DNA of 64,000 bases, taken from assembly GCA_030998015.1 (NCBI GenBank), contig JARWMV010000233.1:1488001-1552000 (forward strand), given 5' to 3'. Positions 11,856 through 25,044 of this stretch are shown one piece after another (position 1 is the first letter of the stretch; the number at the start of each line of letters is the position of its first letter). Position numbers and translations under genes: made by a program. A model generated the notes under the pieces. The model was not told where the DNA came from and made no database searches. It worked only from the letters and a program-made list of their open reading frames with translations. The DNA is from Ceratorhiza oryzae-sativae (taxonomy: Eukaryota > Basidiomycota > Agaricomycetes > Cantharellales > Ceratobasidiaceae).

Positions 11856-14800
11856 CTATGATTGAAGGATCTCCGGTCGCGTCATCGCATCAATCTCTGC
11901 CATTAGAGCCTCGTATAGCCTTTGTCGTCGAGGGCCGAAACACCTGTAGGTCCTCGCAAGATTCTTTGCGATCGCGATAGTGATAGGGTGGTGAATGCCC
12001 AAGGACATCTTGCTTGCTTGTACTAGTCGTTGGAAGTGGCTCTCAGCTTGCTCGTATAGGCCTTGGCTGAAAAATGTAATAGCAAGGTTGTTCATAGCGC
12101 AAAGGGTGTCAGGGTGCCCGTCACCAAGCAGCCGCTTCCTCGCCTCCAGGACCTGAACTTGAGACGCTACTACCTGCTTGTATAAACCTTGCCTGAAATA
12201 TGTATTGGCAAGATTGTTCATAGCAGAAAGTGTCTTGGGGTGCTCGTTGCCAAGAAGTCGTCTCCTGGCCTCTAACACCTGTACCTGTAGTAGTTCTGCT
12301 TGCTTGTATAGCTTTTGCTGAGAGTAAGTCACAGCCAGGTTGCCCATGGCGGTTAAGGTGTCGGGATGGTCATCGCCACTCAGTTCTTTCCTCGCTTCTA
12401 ACACTTGCAGCTGCAGCCACTCTGCCTCCTTGTAAAGATTCTGGCCATGGTACGTGACTGCAAGGTTGCTCATTGCACACAAAGTGTCGGGGTGTTTTGG
12501 ACCTAGGAATGTCGTCCTGGCTTCTAGCACGTGTTTCTGCATGGCTCCGGCCTTTTCGAGGAAACCTTGACGCGAGTATGTAGCAGAAAGCTCAGACATT
12601 GCGGCCAATGTATCGAGGTGCTCTTTCCCAGACACTCGCATTCGCGTTTCTAGTATTTCATTCTCGAGTATCTCTGCCTGGTCGTATTGCCCCTGGTCGC
12701 AGTACGCGGTTGCGAGGTCCTTCTTGGCCAGTAGCGTGGCTTCGGCGTCTTGTCCCAAGGTCATTTTATAACTGTTCAACGCCCGAAGCTGAAGTTCTTT
12801 AGCCCGCTCGTAGCGGCCGTTTTGGTGCATAGTATAGCCAAAAATAGCAGCGATGTCTCCCGGAGTCACTTCACAATGATGAAGGATCCTGTCGATGTGT
12901 AGCTCTACCGCTCGATGATGTGCGTAGTCCTCTGCACTGTTTCCGCGGTCGATGGATATGGCAAGCAGGAAGGCCGTCTCGGATAACGCTTGCTGAGACG
13001 AATAAGGTATCACCGTCCGTATCCAGTCTTGGACGAGCACATGTAGCACGTAAGTCTCGTTTACTCGGTCATGTGCGATGAGCGAGTATGACATAATCTC
13101 CTCCATGAGTGTCAAGAATGTGCATGGATCCCACTTATCGTCAATCAGGAAGCTCTTCAGGTATTCCTTGACGTTTGCTAACGCTCGTAGATCTATTTCT
13201 GTAAGTGGCGATGCGGGTTGGTAGTTGTTGGCTCGGGAAGCGGCACGCCGGAAGATTTCTTGGGTAATCCTATCCCGCTGTAGGTATGCTAGTAACCAGA
13301 GCATTTTTTGCGCTTTCTCGCTCAGTTGCTGGTAGTTCATCATCCATGTATCATATACCGTTTTCTTGTAGTCGTCGTCTCTTGAAGTCTTGCTATAGCG
13401 CCTGAGCATATCCCGGGGTCGAGTCGCGTACAGGTCTCGATACTGGCCGAACCCACATGATGTGCACCATATATATGCGCCTGCCTGTACTATGGCCAGC
13501 GCTAGATAACCCAGATCCTGCAAATCAGGCATTCGTAAATTCGCCTATCGAAGCAGAACGAGTTGCAAACCTGGAGCAACGCCTTTGCCGCATCTTTTTC
13601 CTTGTTCGATAGAACACCTTCCTTTACTCGCGTAACCGTCATGAGCAGCTGCTTCGCTTCTTCAGGCTCCATCTCTGATACATTACACTCGGAGTTTGGC
13701 CCTTGCGCTAGTGATGCTATTTCTCTACCGCGGGTCGTTATTAATATCCTTCCATGCGTCCCGCTTGGAAAATAGCGAGGCAGGTCCAGTGAGGCGTCAT
13801 CAGCATTGTCAAATACGAGCAACCATCGCTTCGTGTATGTGCCGAGCCAGCGTATCGTGTCTTCGTGGGTCTTCCCTATCCTTCTAGCTATCGCGCAACC
13901 CTTCATCGTACTTGTCAGTGTTTCGACAGATGTTGCATCCACGAATAGGACGTCCGACCAGTGCTCCCAAGTTTTCTCCACGGTCTGCAGCGCTAGCTGC
14001 GTCTTGCCAGCGCCTCCCAGTCCATGGAATACGAACACACGTCGGTCCGACGAATCACTTGTCAGGCAGTCTATTGCGCGTTGCATCGGCACGTGTCGCT
14101 CAGTGTATACTGGCGTAGGAATAGGGCACTCTTTGATTCCAGCTAGTTGCATCTCAGCTTCTAGTTGTATCTCTCCATCTAACCCACATAGTATCCGCAT
14201 GAGCTCGTTAATATTCAGTACTCGTAGAATAATCTCACCTATATATCTCGTTGGCACCACACCTTTCCTTTCGCACATCGCCTCGCCTGCTCGTTTCGCC
14301 ATCTCGCTTGTCTCTACCCTTTGCATATACATCCGTGTATGCGATACAACCTCTCCAAGTCGATTCCAATCGCCAGCCCCGATGTTCTGCATGCCTTGGT
14401 CTACGTTGAACCGAAAATATACATTCGGTACCGCCTGGAACCGCCTTGCCATTGTCTGGGCCATGCGCTCATTATCCGTTGCGATGTCTCGCATGGCCGC
14501 AGCGGTTGCCGTAGGGAAAGCTCGACTGAACAGTTTCGGTTCCGGGATTCGAATAGTGCGAGGATGACCACCCCCAATGCTAATGATACACGCTACTCGT
14601 CGGCCCGGATAGAGCATTTTGGCCTCAGTAAGCACATGCTCAATGGGATTGCCACATCCCATGGCTGCGTCGACGTATGGCTCGCTAGCGCCATCCGTTT
14701 CAATCTCGATGCTCTTGAATACTTCTGGATGAGCAGTCGCTGCGCGGAGCGCTTGCCACATGGCGCAACTAGGGCCAAGGTTGTCGCTGTTGCGATACGA

Positions 14801-15461
14801 GCGGAAGATCGTGGGGATTCCAGCGTTCATGTTGTGTGCCGACCTTGCAAACACCATGCTTGAGAAAAGATATGTTAGTTGTCATAAGCGTGCCGTCGAA
14901 CTAGCAGATTATCATACACTTTGCATTTACCACGGTTTGGCCTGTTGTCCAGCATAGGCTCTTCTCTATTCCCGGTCTCCCTTTGTATGATAGCTTTAAG
15001 CTCCCGCTCCATTTTTGATGCTTTGAACGCCGAGTTACCAACGAGCTTCCCTCCGGAGAACACTTTGTCGGAAAGTCTTGCAAAGCACTCAGTCACTTGC
15101 TCTGTAGGCATGCCCAGTCTTCCTGCAAGTGCCATAACAATGCTGGATGGCGTTAAGCATTCAGCGATCAACGATCAAGCCGGGAAATCAGAATACTGTT
15201 CAACTCACGCCCCAGTACCAGCACCAGCCACGATGTCAAAGTAGTCCTCTACTAACGGTGTATTTGGTAGGTTTTCTTTAATCTGTACTCGCTTCATGAG
15301 CTGGTCAAGCACAGTAGCGGTTGACAAGCCGCCAGCGCCGCTGCTATCTGCGTCAAAACAATAATGTATGAGCGGGAACTGGTGACGAACTTGGGGGCGG
15401 TTGGTTCCTTACCTCCTATCAGAATTGATATACCATGTCTATCGTTCCGCGTAGTGGGCAT
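11856..15461 (-). CDS. Patatin-like / NB-ARC / TPR protein (fungal NLR-like)
   Basis: A tripartite NLR-like protein of about 1145 residues, inferred from five exons (15413-15461, then three exons to 13571, then 13517-11856). Residues 10-210 are patatin-like: glycine loop GDSSGAGGLS, nucleophile-elbow position GAGTGA, KVFSGGKL, and the second-site motif YVDAAMGCGNP. Around residue 425 comes the NB-ARC P-loop (HGLGGAGKTQLA), then Walker B (WLLVFDNADD) and an RNBS-B-like ILITTRGREI. A winged-helix region follows, then about eight kinesin-light-chain-type TPRs of 42 residues (pattern HPDTLxAMxNLAxTYxxQxLYKQAExLQ). In fungi such proteins are studied as possible non-self or allorecognition receptors; the patatin would be the effector, NB-ARC the switch and TPRs the sensor. 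The usual nucleophile Ser of G-x-S-x-G is Gly here, so lipase activity is doubtful. All exons join in frame. Confidence 0.85.
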
Positions 15462-16302
15462 GGTTAGAGATGGAGATAGAATGACTGAGCGGGTCGATGT
15501 TGCGGAAAGCGGGCCTGAATTATTTAAGGCCTGCGTGGCTGAGGCGCGTTGTTAAAACGGCAAGCGTCGCAGATCCACGAGTCTTCCGGAAAGGTCGATG
15601 TATGAGCATATTTCTCGTATATAGTGGTAATTCAGATGGCGGGATCACGATAGCTAGCGTGCCTGTGTGGGGCCATTGGTTTATCTGCTGTTTTCATCAA
15701 TCAGGACCCTAGGTTGAAGAAAGGAGGTGCAGAGACACCCCCCTGCTCCTTCCCGATTCGCGCTTTAGGTCTTGAAATAACCTTTCCACAGATATCGTGT
15801 AGCGACGAGCGGTGAAAAGAAGAACATCTTTACCCGCCGGATCACGACCGCAAGCTACGAGAAGCATTGGTGGTGATACGGCCACGTTTGTCTCATTGAT
15901 TCGCATGCCCTATTTCCTGTGTTCAGAAACGATTGCGAAAATTAGAAAATCGTAGTCTTTACAAGCACATAGGCATTTATTGTGAGCAAAGGAAACGAAC
16001 CTATAGCGGGGCTTGAAATAACGCGGGCGTGCTTGCTTGCTGGTTGAAACGGCGAAACTACTATGACAGGCCCGCATCCAAGTGGGAGTGGATCGAACGG
16101 ACCTGAAGGCCGCTTTTATCAGACGCCGTGCATGTGCTTTGCATAAAAGCACAAGACGTATGCCCGTCGATGATATGAACGCAGTTTAGAGCAAGGGGAC
16201 CGTAAAGCGCCCTCTTTCATTCACCAATTCTCCATCGCTTATATACAGCTGTTTCTTATACATACTAACTAAGCCGAACGGTATTGTATTAGGGAAATGG
16301 TA
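15462..16302. other. Intergenic, no supported gene
   Basis: This holds the promoter of the NLR-like gene and the 3' flank of the F-box gene. Two short minus-strand frames with ATG starts (15906-15709 and 16152-15910) have no recognisable domains and no clear splicing to a neighbour, so they are not called. Confidence 0.4.
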
Positions 16303-18263
16303 CTACCTCCGAGTATACGGAGTATAAACATTCATGTGTTCATGTTGAATGTTCTCCATGTCATCGCCCTGTCGATGAAACATAAGAAACGACTAGTAAT
16401 AGAGAGAAAGAACACTTACAGGCATTCCAATAATCGTATTATTGTCCATCATCCACCCGGAATGCCTTGGCAAGGGCCGTATTCTTCGAACGATCCGGTA
16501 CGGAAGATGGGAGCGCACGATGGTGCCATTGAAGGGGGTATAGGACGGAACGTCCTCGTCGATAGTATCAACAAAAACTCGCTCATGATCTTTGGCCAGG
16601 TCAGCCCGCGCACTTCGCAGTGCGTTAAGCACATGTTCGAAATCCTCGTCCCAACTGTTCAAATCGATATGACGCCTTGCATCCTTCGACGTCCATATCG
16701 ACAAGTGTTGGTCACAACCCAAACTTGAGAACCGGCGTACGGTGGGAGGATGGAAATCTAGGAGAGAGAGATATTCGTGTGGAAGTTCGTCTTCATCGTC
16801 CCGGGACGGACTAGAGTGGATGAACCGAGTGCCATATGCGCGACAGATCCAAGGGCTTATGGCTGAACGAGACGCGAACCATCTAGTTGAGTGTTCTCCC
16901 CAGTCCTCCCACGGTACTTTGATAGAAGAATCAGACGGCTCTGATAGGTCCGTAAGAGTCGCCAGATGGCGTAATAGCTTTTCTTTGCTAATGAAAATCT
17001 GGTACTGGTTCAATCCTCGTTCCTGCCCCTGGTTCTGTATAACGGTCATGCTTAGTTGTAGTATCCGAGCGTCTGGCGAAGGCAGGAACGGAGATGATCC
17101 GGAAGACGTCATAGTGGGTACTGGTTCGCCTCTAAGTAGCAAGTAAGCCATCGAACCCGGAGCGAACGCCGGGAACTCAAATATAGCCCAAGCGACGAGG
17201 GGCTTGTATAATGCGACTCGGTAATATCCTGGATCGTCCGGTGATGGTGTTCGAGGGATTCGGATATCATCATAGACGAGCAGCGTGACGCCAGGAGCTT
17301 CGGGATTGCCCGATGCGAACAAGAGGAGGCTGTTTGCTGTAAGAAATCCAAAGGTACAAGAAGGGCCGATGCATGAGATACGGTTAAGCAGTACCGCGCG
17401 CTTCCAGTTCCATATTAGGATCTCGGTGGTATCTTTGTCGAACGACACGTATTTTACAGCGAGTAGCTCATCCATAACTTCGATGAATATGCCGCTCGAG
17501 CGACGGTACATTGGGAAGGGTAACTCTATCTTCCAGTCGGGATGTTGTGTACCTTCGTGTGGACCGCCTTTAAGCGTGGAACGAAGATGGATGGAAGAGA
17601 TTTCGGAGCTAATCAGACGAAATTGTCAAATTAACTTCCAGGATGAGGCTATAAATACCCACATTGACGACTCGATAGCCACCAACACTATCAGCTTTTG
17701 GCTGATATCAATCTGGAATTCGCTGAAATTGAGTTGAAGACTAAGCATACGGCTGGACCCAGTACTAAGTTGAACGAGTTTGACGATACCGGGAAGTGCA
17801 AGGTTGTTGGATACCGCAGCTGCATAGTACCCCTGACGAAGTTCGTACAGTCGCATGTCTTCGTCTACTGACACCTTTCGTGGGTCCCCGAGTTTCAGAT
17901 ATAGCCACCCTGTAAAGAAATGGGAAGTTTGATCCTTTCGAAATTGGCGAGATCGGTGACATACCATCTCTAAATCGTTTGAACTCTTGAAGGATTTGCA
18001 TAGCCGTGCCTTCAGAGAAGGCTGTGTATGACTCGTCGGAGAATCGATAGCCGCAAGATTCGAGTTCGATGTGCAGCTGGATGGCGGTTGAGTGCGTGAC
18101 CAGTTGGTGGTATCGCTTACATGTCTAAAGTCAATAAGATTAAGAAGGATAGCTGAGCAGAAAATTGAATACTCGCTGAGGAGAGACGCAGAATAGAAAC
18201 ATAGTCGCAATACAATATTACTTTTACCACAAGTTCTTGAGGGATAAAGGCCAGATACGTCAT
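16303..18263 (-). CDS. F-box protein with C-terminal beta-rich region
   Basis: The ATG at 18263 begins MTYLAFIPQELVVKVILYCD followed by SILRLSSTCKRYHQLV, a typical degenerate F-box at the N-terminus. Such proteins are substrate receptors of SCF ubiquitin ligases through Skp1. The remaining ~500 residues contain short beta-like strands (ILIWNWKRAVLLNRI, VTLLVYDDIRIPRTP) suggesting a propeller-like substrate domain, but no canonical WD signature. The first intron appears to use a GC donor (GCGAGT). The 3' end is spliced: after NNTIIGMP an intron removes about 50 bases and the frame continues GDDMENIQHEHMNVYTP to a stop at 16303. One join near 17626-17675 is unresolved: two halves lie in the same frame with a TGA between them, and no good multiple-of-three intron fits, so this may be a premature stop. 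Confidence 0.65.
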
Positions 18264-18982
18264 AGCAATGTGGCAAGTGGTTCAAGTCGTCCAAAAGCTC
18301 CAGTTGATAATGGAAGAGAAACAAATTATTTCAAATAGAGTGATAGTTCCAGATTGACAACAATTTTCAGGTGGATCTAGACCTCGAGAATCATCCAAAC
18401 GGTAGTGATGGCGCAATTAGGACCTCGAAGTTGTGGCTGTGGTGATTTGTCATAGCCACACGATTGCCCCTATGTGGCTGGTTGTTCTGGAACTTCAGGA
18501 TCGCGCAGCTTTGCTTTATCCCAATCTCTTAGTTCATAGTGCAGATGAAGTCTAAATATAGGTGCATCTGGGGCTGCAAATATATTGAACCCCACTCTGC
18601 GGATGCATACACCGTAAGTCTCTAATACCCCCGAAACTAGAAACAGCTATTCTCTGCTCATACGTTGCAGCTACGCACAGTTACTACATCGTCGCTGCCT
18701 ATGAGAGTATCGATTTCTGCGGGGGTTCTCGGCTCATTAAGTATCTCTTTTGTTCAATAGTCCCCCCCGATTCTCCAGCTTGTTCTACGGTCCCGGAAGC
18801 CTGCAAGTCGGACATCGACTCAACAGTTTAGGATATCAACCAAAAAGGTCAACCTCCCGTTAGACACACGATTGCGCAGTTGATAATCCCTGACCCCTAC
18901 AAGGTCGGGAAAAATGACGAGTAATTATGCAACAACACAAAGTCTATGCTACAAAAAAAATCAGAAATCAGAAACAAACAAA
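18264..18982. other. Intergenic, nothing recognised
   Basis: This contains the promoter of the F-box gene and the 3' flank of TAF1. I see no coding frame, RNA gene or sizeable repeat. Confidence 0.4.
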
Positions 18983-21900
18983 CTATGGCCCTGCTCTGGG
19001 CAGCTTCAGCTTCAGCCCTGTAGGTGTCCCGGCTGGAGGGCTAAACGCCCGACCCGAGTATTCGTCAGGTTCATCGGCCGTGATCGGTGGGCTCGTTGCT
19101 AACGGACTCGTCGCAGACGCGAAATAAGACCCCTGACGGGCAGGAAGGCTAGTCGACAGATTGGGAGGCGAACCGGCCCCTCCATATGGTGGGCTGCCTG
19201 CAGGTGGTGCAGGCGATCCTGCGGCACCTGAAGCGGCGGTTGGTTGGTTAAATTCGGCCCAGCGGGGGCATTTGCGGTTGGTTTCTAATCAAGATGTGAG
19301 CACGAAGAAAAATGCCCGATATCGCTCGGATACCCACTCATGTGTCCCAGCTGCCCACAGTTTCCACAACGCCTCTCTCGACCAGGTGCATCTGGTGTTC
19401 CTGCCGTGGCAGGCATAGGCATTGGCGCTTCTCCAGCCTCGATAGCCTTGGCATTCTTCCTGTTCAAGCGACGCTCTTGGTTCTTCTTCATCTTGTTCAA
19501 TTGCTCCAAAAGCCTGCAGATCATAGTTGAAATAATCTCCAATTGATGATAGAAGGAAAAGACACTCACTTGGCCTTCATACGTTCATCCTTGGCCTTAT
19601 CACCAGTCGGCACGTAATCTTCCGCTCTCATATTCTCTTCCTCGATCTCAATCTTCCGAGCAACGTACGCCGAAATGACATTGTCGTTTCGCACGATCTC
19701 GGTCGACCATGTCCCGTCCGCCTGTGTCCAATCATCCTTTCAACCTCTTCCTGATAAAATAGACCAAAGTGAAACTTACAGCCTGTCTCCTAATCCTCAG
19801 AACTCTTGTAGCCTTCTTTTCAGGATCCACGCTGGAAGCCCGACTCATCGCCCCCATTGACGAGTGCCTCGACTTTAACCCGCTCTTGGTCGCCTCGGGC
19901 TCTTTTGGTAACTTGTAAATAGGTGCGGCAGCCTCCTCTGCCGTTAGCTCGGGTGGAGTCTTGTTGCTCAACGACCTGAACTGCGCCCGCCAGATGCGTT
20001 CAATCTCGGATTTGTACACTTGTTGCTGTTGCGCGACGTTGTAGCGGTGTTGGTTCTTGGGTCGTTGTTCGCCTCGGCTACAAGACGAATTAATAACATC
20101 TTTGGACGTCGAAGAGAAGGGACACACCATTTAACTCCTCAGGATCCTCCCCAGCAGGAACGAAAATCTCCTTCATGCTAACCCTGATGAAACTGAAGCC
20201 CTCTCCTCGGCCAGTTGGATCTCCCTCGCCATGGAGCTTCAACATTGCCTTGCCCTGCGTCGCATGGATGAAATTCTTGGTCGTGATCCACGGCGCCAAA
20301 CGTTGTTCCGTATCCAGCTTGCCCTCATCTGCGTCCTTGACCTCCATATCCGCTTCGGATTTTCCATAACCGGCATCGAGCAAATGTCGTTGACCAACAA
20401 TCATGGACTCAGTCAACACAACATGCTCAGGTTCAACCATCTTTAACATATCCGCCGTAGACGGGCGCGCAAAATTGGGTTTAAGTCGCCAGAACGTTTG
20501 ATGTTCGCCACGACGATGATATTCCATAAAATCTTGCAAGTATGCCTATAACCCGTGTCAGCCAACGCCCCTGGCCCTTGACAACAAACCAAACACACCT
20601 TCAACCGCTGCCTCATCTGTAGCTCGTTCTGATCCGGGAAATACTTCATCAGCCGGGAGATCTTCAGCCGCTCGTGCTTGCTCTTAGCCAAAAGCTTGCA
20701 CGCGATAATGATCAGTCGCTGCTTGATCGTGTGTGTAATCTTGCGGGAGTGTGGGCCAGGCACTTCGACGACTGGGAATGTCTGACCAACGACATAGAGG
20801 TGTTTAATTTCGCGAATGTAGTACTTAGATTCGCCGCGAGTTGTACTCCTGCAAAATTGGGCATGAATGAATCGAAGACCCACGCAGGGGAAGAAAGTAC
20901 TGACTTGATCACTAGGAAATCCGTGGGTTGAACGGCGTGCTTAAATAGCGGTGCCCGAACAAGGTTGTTATACATTGCCGGGATAGTCTGACCATGTTGG
21001 ATTGAACCATACTTGAAGAACGGAGACTCGTCGTTCGGCTCAAGCACGAACGGTTCGCCGAGGTCACCCTACGTTCACAATCGGGTGAGACCAGTAGGCA
21101 CTAGGCGTAAAGAAAGGCTCACACCTTAGGAATATGATCATCCTTCTCGTCCTTTTTCCTGTAATAATTAACCAACACACTCCCCATCCCGAAATTCGAA
21201 ATCACAGGAGGATGCTCTTCCTAGCAATTTCCGATAGACTATCAGCCACCGCTCCGCCCTCGCTCTCTACACCATCACTCACCGAATACTCCCACAGCAC
21301 AAAATTGCTGTTATCCTTCAGCGTCAAATCGCCCGTCTTTTTCAAAATCTCATTAACCACCCTCCGTCCGCTCTTATCTTTCTTCTTCTTGAGATTACGG
21401 ACACGCGTAAATTTGACTTCGACATTGGTAGGGATTTGGAGAGCAGGGCGGTGGAAAGCGCGAGCTTCTTGTTTTGTGAGCCGAGTTTTGTACTGATAAA
21501 AAGCGCTCATCAGTCCTTATCAATATAGTGAGAAGGGATAAGAACGACGTACGAATGGCAACTGCAGCTTCATAGCTGGATATGCGTGCTGCACAACCAG
21601 ATTCCCAAACGTCTGCCTAACTCTCTGCCTCTCCCTAGACACCTCATAATAATGGTCGTTGCTTAAGTTGTAACGATCCTTCATCACCGCTCCTCCTGCC
21701 GCATCTGCCTTTTGTTTCTTCTTAGGCCTGACCTCGGCGTTCGCCGATTCCTTGGGAGGCGCAGGAGCAGGAGGAAGCAAGGGATCGTCGAGGGCGGGGG
21801 GTGGGAGAGTAGGCTCCGAGGAGCGTGTCCAGAGGATCGAGGTGTCCCATTCATATGCTGGGTGTGTGAGATAGGGGTTCAATGGAGCGGTCGTACTTGG

Positions 21901-22823
21901 CCGAGGAGCAAGCTTCTTAGGCTCACTAAAGGAACCCATTAGTAAATCAATCAAATAAAGGAGTAGGTAGAACGCACGATTCTTGGTCATACATAATCTG
22001 ATCCTCCCAGTCGTCCAACACAATCGGGTCAAAGCTTCGATCATCGAGAGAGATGGGTATATTGCCTGAAGATGTCTAAATTCACATGTCAATTTCAAGG
22101 CGATCAGTGAGGGGGAAGACAGTCGCACCGTCAAGGCCTTTCTCAATGAGTCATCCACCGTCTCCCTAACCGTTACGGCGGGACTAGCTTCAACGTGAGC
22201 CTCTGGAGCCGAAACAAACTGAGCGAGTGATATATTCGACGGGCGGACATGCCCCCCAGCCTGAGTGACCTCAGCTACATATTTCGTTCAACACCAGCAA
22301 ACCACCAGGAGGGATAACAAACACTCACACCGAAAGATGCGGGTCTTGTTCACCCTCGCCTTGGACGGGACGCGGCCTTTGAACAGCTCCGTAAAGTCGC
22401 ATGGCCGTGATGGGTCAAAGGCAGGAAAAAGGTCTCGCACATTTGGCTTTCGTGGTATGGTCACCGTCCGCGTCTTTTTCACCAGTCTCCGCTTGGGCGT
22501 CGCCGGTGGAGGCGAGAATAGATCCCCAGGCGCGGGACTCTCGACTTCGTCCTTGATTTCCGCGTCGACAGCGTCCTCCCAATCATCCCCTTCTCCTGTG
22601 CCGACTGCTCCTTCTTCGTATGCCCACGCCGGGTTGAACGACGAGCTGGGGTCGCCGAGCGAGAGCCCAAGCCCGCCACTAAAGTCTAGCCCGAGAGCGC
22701 TGAAGGTCCCGAGCGTGCCAGCATTGACATCTCCACTCGTCAATGACTTGATCACGTCATCTTCCTACACGATATCAGCCAACGTTCAAGCAGCCCCAGC
22801 CAACTTACCGAGTGTTGAGGCAT
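18983..22823 (-). CDS. TAF1: TFIID subunit TAF1 (TAFII250-like)
   Basis: TAF1 is the scaffold of TFIID and binds TBP and core promoter DNA in the nucleus. The ATG at 22823 gives MPQHS, spliced to EDDVIKSLTSGD, an acidic TBP-interacting-type N-terminus. The central DUF3591-type region is recognisable from SNFGMGSVLVNYYRK, FVLEPNDESPFFKYG, MYNNLVRAPLFKH, FLVIRSTTRGESKYYIREI (spliced), KITHTIKQRLI and WITTKNFIHATQGKAML. Near the C-terminus is a CCHC zinc knuckle (CGNCGQLGHM, then RTNRKCPRW across an intron), as in other TAF1 proteins. The tail is Pro/Gly/Ser-rich and ends GLKLKLPRAGP. There are no bromodomains, matching fungal rather than animal TAF1. At least ten short introns interrupt it. It is the longest housekeeping gene here. 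Confidence 0.9.
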
Positions 22824-25044
22824 GGTCGTCGTTTGTGGCAACTAAGAGCCCGGCGCTTCCTAACAATGTGTAAACATTATGTAACCAGCTGTGCGCATCA
22901 TCAGTTCATATATCAAGATTTTCATGTAATAACAAAGTGCTACAGGACTTGATAGCCTAACAGCCGCCAGCTAAGATGAGCTTAAATGATACATTTGTCA
23001 GATATTCGTAGTAGGCATCCCCACGCCATTATCCACCACTGGGCGGTGTATGGCTAGTTCCGAGCAACACTGTCTATATGCATTGAGGCCCTGCTAAGCG
23101 TAGAAATGTTGTCAATGTGTATCACAGAGTACATAACCATCGTCTAACGTACCCTGGTTCTCCGAACAAGTTAAACCCGAGCAATGTCCCTATAATCTAC
23201 TAGCCCTACCTGAAAGCATTCTATATCCCTTGTAGCAACCAATATTCAATGTTCGTTAGGGTTTCTGCGCGAGACTGGATAAAGAATGGAAAGCAAACAA
23301 AATGCTCCATCTTGTTCCTATCCACTGAGCTGTCCCTCGGATATCAAATTCTTGTGAGGGACTGGATAATTAGTCGCATTGTATGCACTGCGTTTGCGCG
23401 ACTGAGCGTCTGCACCAAAAACGAGTGGCGCATGGATATTCATTCTCACGGGCGCCCTCTTTGAATTGTCGGTCCTATCACAAACAGAGTTACATCATGA
23501 GGATTTTATGTCTCATTGAAGCTCCTCTTGGTATTGGCTCGATCTGAGACTCGACGCCGATATCAGTCCAGGGCTGTAAATTCTTGCCTACCAAGGATAC
23601 CGTAACCAGGCACACAATGAAATGCTGGCATTGGAGAGCCGCTCCAGTCCCATAAGCATTGTACACGCTAATGATGCCGCAGCGCCGGGGCGCCGTGCTA
23701 TGAATCAACAATTTTATGTCACGTTCCTGGCTATGACTCCAGTGTAACATTCGGTTCTGATCTCGGGAATCCGCGAAGAGCGTCTCGCTGGATCATTGTG
23801 ATGAAACTAGCGTTATTTCATCTGCAAAACGTGGTTTTCATCAACCGCGATCCATATCAAAACGTGGATGAATGACGAAATAATGTCTCCACGGGACACG
23901 GTGCAGATCCCTAAACGCCTGTCTTATTTTGGCCAGAAATACCTTGCCCAGATTTACCCAGTTCTTCACCTGTTTTGACGGAATTTAGCCAAATTTTTCG
24001 TTTCTTTGTTCTGGAAAGTACAGTTGTGCCCGCTCATGTCATGGTCATCATGCAGAATAATGAAGAGCAATTACATTTAAGCACACCCTTTGTTCATGGA
24101 CAGACTTTAGACTATAAACAGATGATACTTTTTATGAGTATCTTTGCCGAATAGCGTAAGAACGCACTAGCGTACTCCAACGACCATCTTTCATCAAATG
24201 ATTTCGGCAGAAGGCTGATACTAAAATCCAATCATCGATCAACTCAGTGGGGAAGTGGTGACTTGGTAAGGCTACGATCGTAGTAGTAGCTCCCGTTTAA
24301 GGGCAAAATTCCTCCGTAGGTTGGGCAAAATGTTATGAGGATATATGCGCTTTATAAAATTTGAGGCACGTACCTGCTCTTACATCGGGATTTTCTCATG
24401 GTGCCGGTATAATTTCATGTATACAATGTCACAATTTCACGTACGTCGATCTAGGCCAGCCCACGCTCACATGGTAGTGGGATTTCTGAAGATATTTCCA
24501 TTCACATTGCATGGTCCGTTTCTTGAAGGACACAATATCCACGCTGTACATCTCGTCCTTAAGCTCGGCGATTGGCAATAGATTCGGACAGCGATTATTC
24601 TACCTTTCGATGGTCTTGGTACTGGCTAGGACTACAGGCCATATATGGCATTCGTATGGGTACTTATATGCCACTTCTCCCGGTATAGGGTCTCGACTAA
24701 ACGCGGCGATAATCTATTGTCCCTAAGTCAAAAGTAGTATACGGCCACAATGCCCAACCGACGAAGCTGGCCCCGTTCCGCGCGTCCCACATTAGCTCGA
24801 TCGTTTGTTTCCATGCTGATAGACCACAGATTCGGCCATTTTTCACAACAATAGCATTCATTCCAACTCACGCCTCTAGGCCTAACAGCGATGAACACTC
24901 GAGCATTTCAGCCTATTTGTTTTAAACCATTTCGCTATCTCTGGCGCGTTTGGAATTATTACCAGAATTTCATCTCATGTTGTCCTCCTGAACTCTTTAT
25001 AATGGGCAGCATGCGAGGTCGAGTTCCCCATCCAATTCTCAGCC
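22824..25044. other. 2.2 kb intergenic region, no gene supported
   Basis: Only short frames without domains or splice logic occur. Small hairpins are present (for example GATGAAA/TTTCATC near 23802-23826, and two AAAACGTGG copies near 23826 and 23858). A TTTATAA at about 24992 sits 45-50 bases before the lipase ATG and probably serves as its TATA box. Confidence 0.5.

Noticed and set aside
13806..14567. Plus-strand open frame of 253 residues
   Set aside because: It is antisense to the NB-ARC/patatin exon, where the minus-strand frame has clear domains.
15709..16152. Two short minus-strand ATG frames (65 and 80 residues)
   Set aside because: The first looks mildly protein-like, but there is no family match, no promoter sign and no clean intron linking them. 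Left uncalled.
22824..25044. Degenerate gene in the 2.2 kb gap before the lipase
   Set aside because: I compared the short frames on both strands with neighbouring families and saw no shared motifs, only small hairpins.
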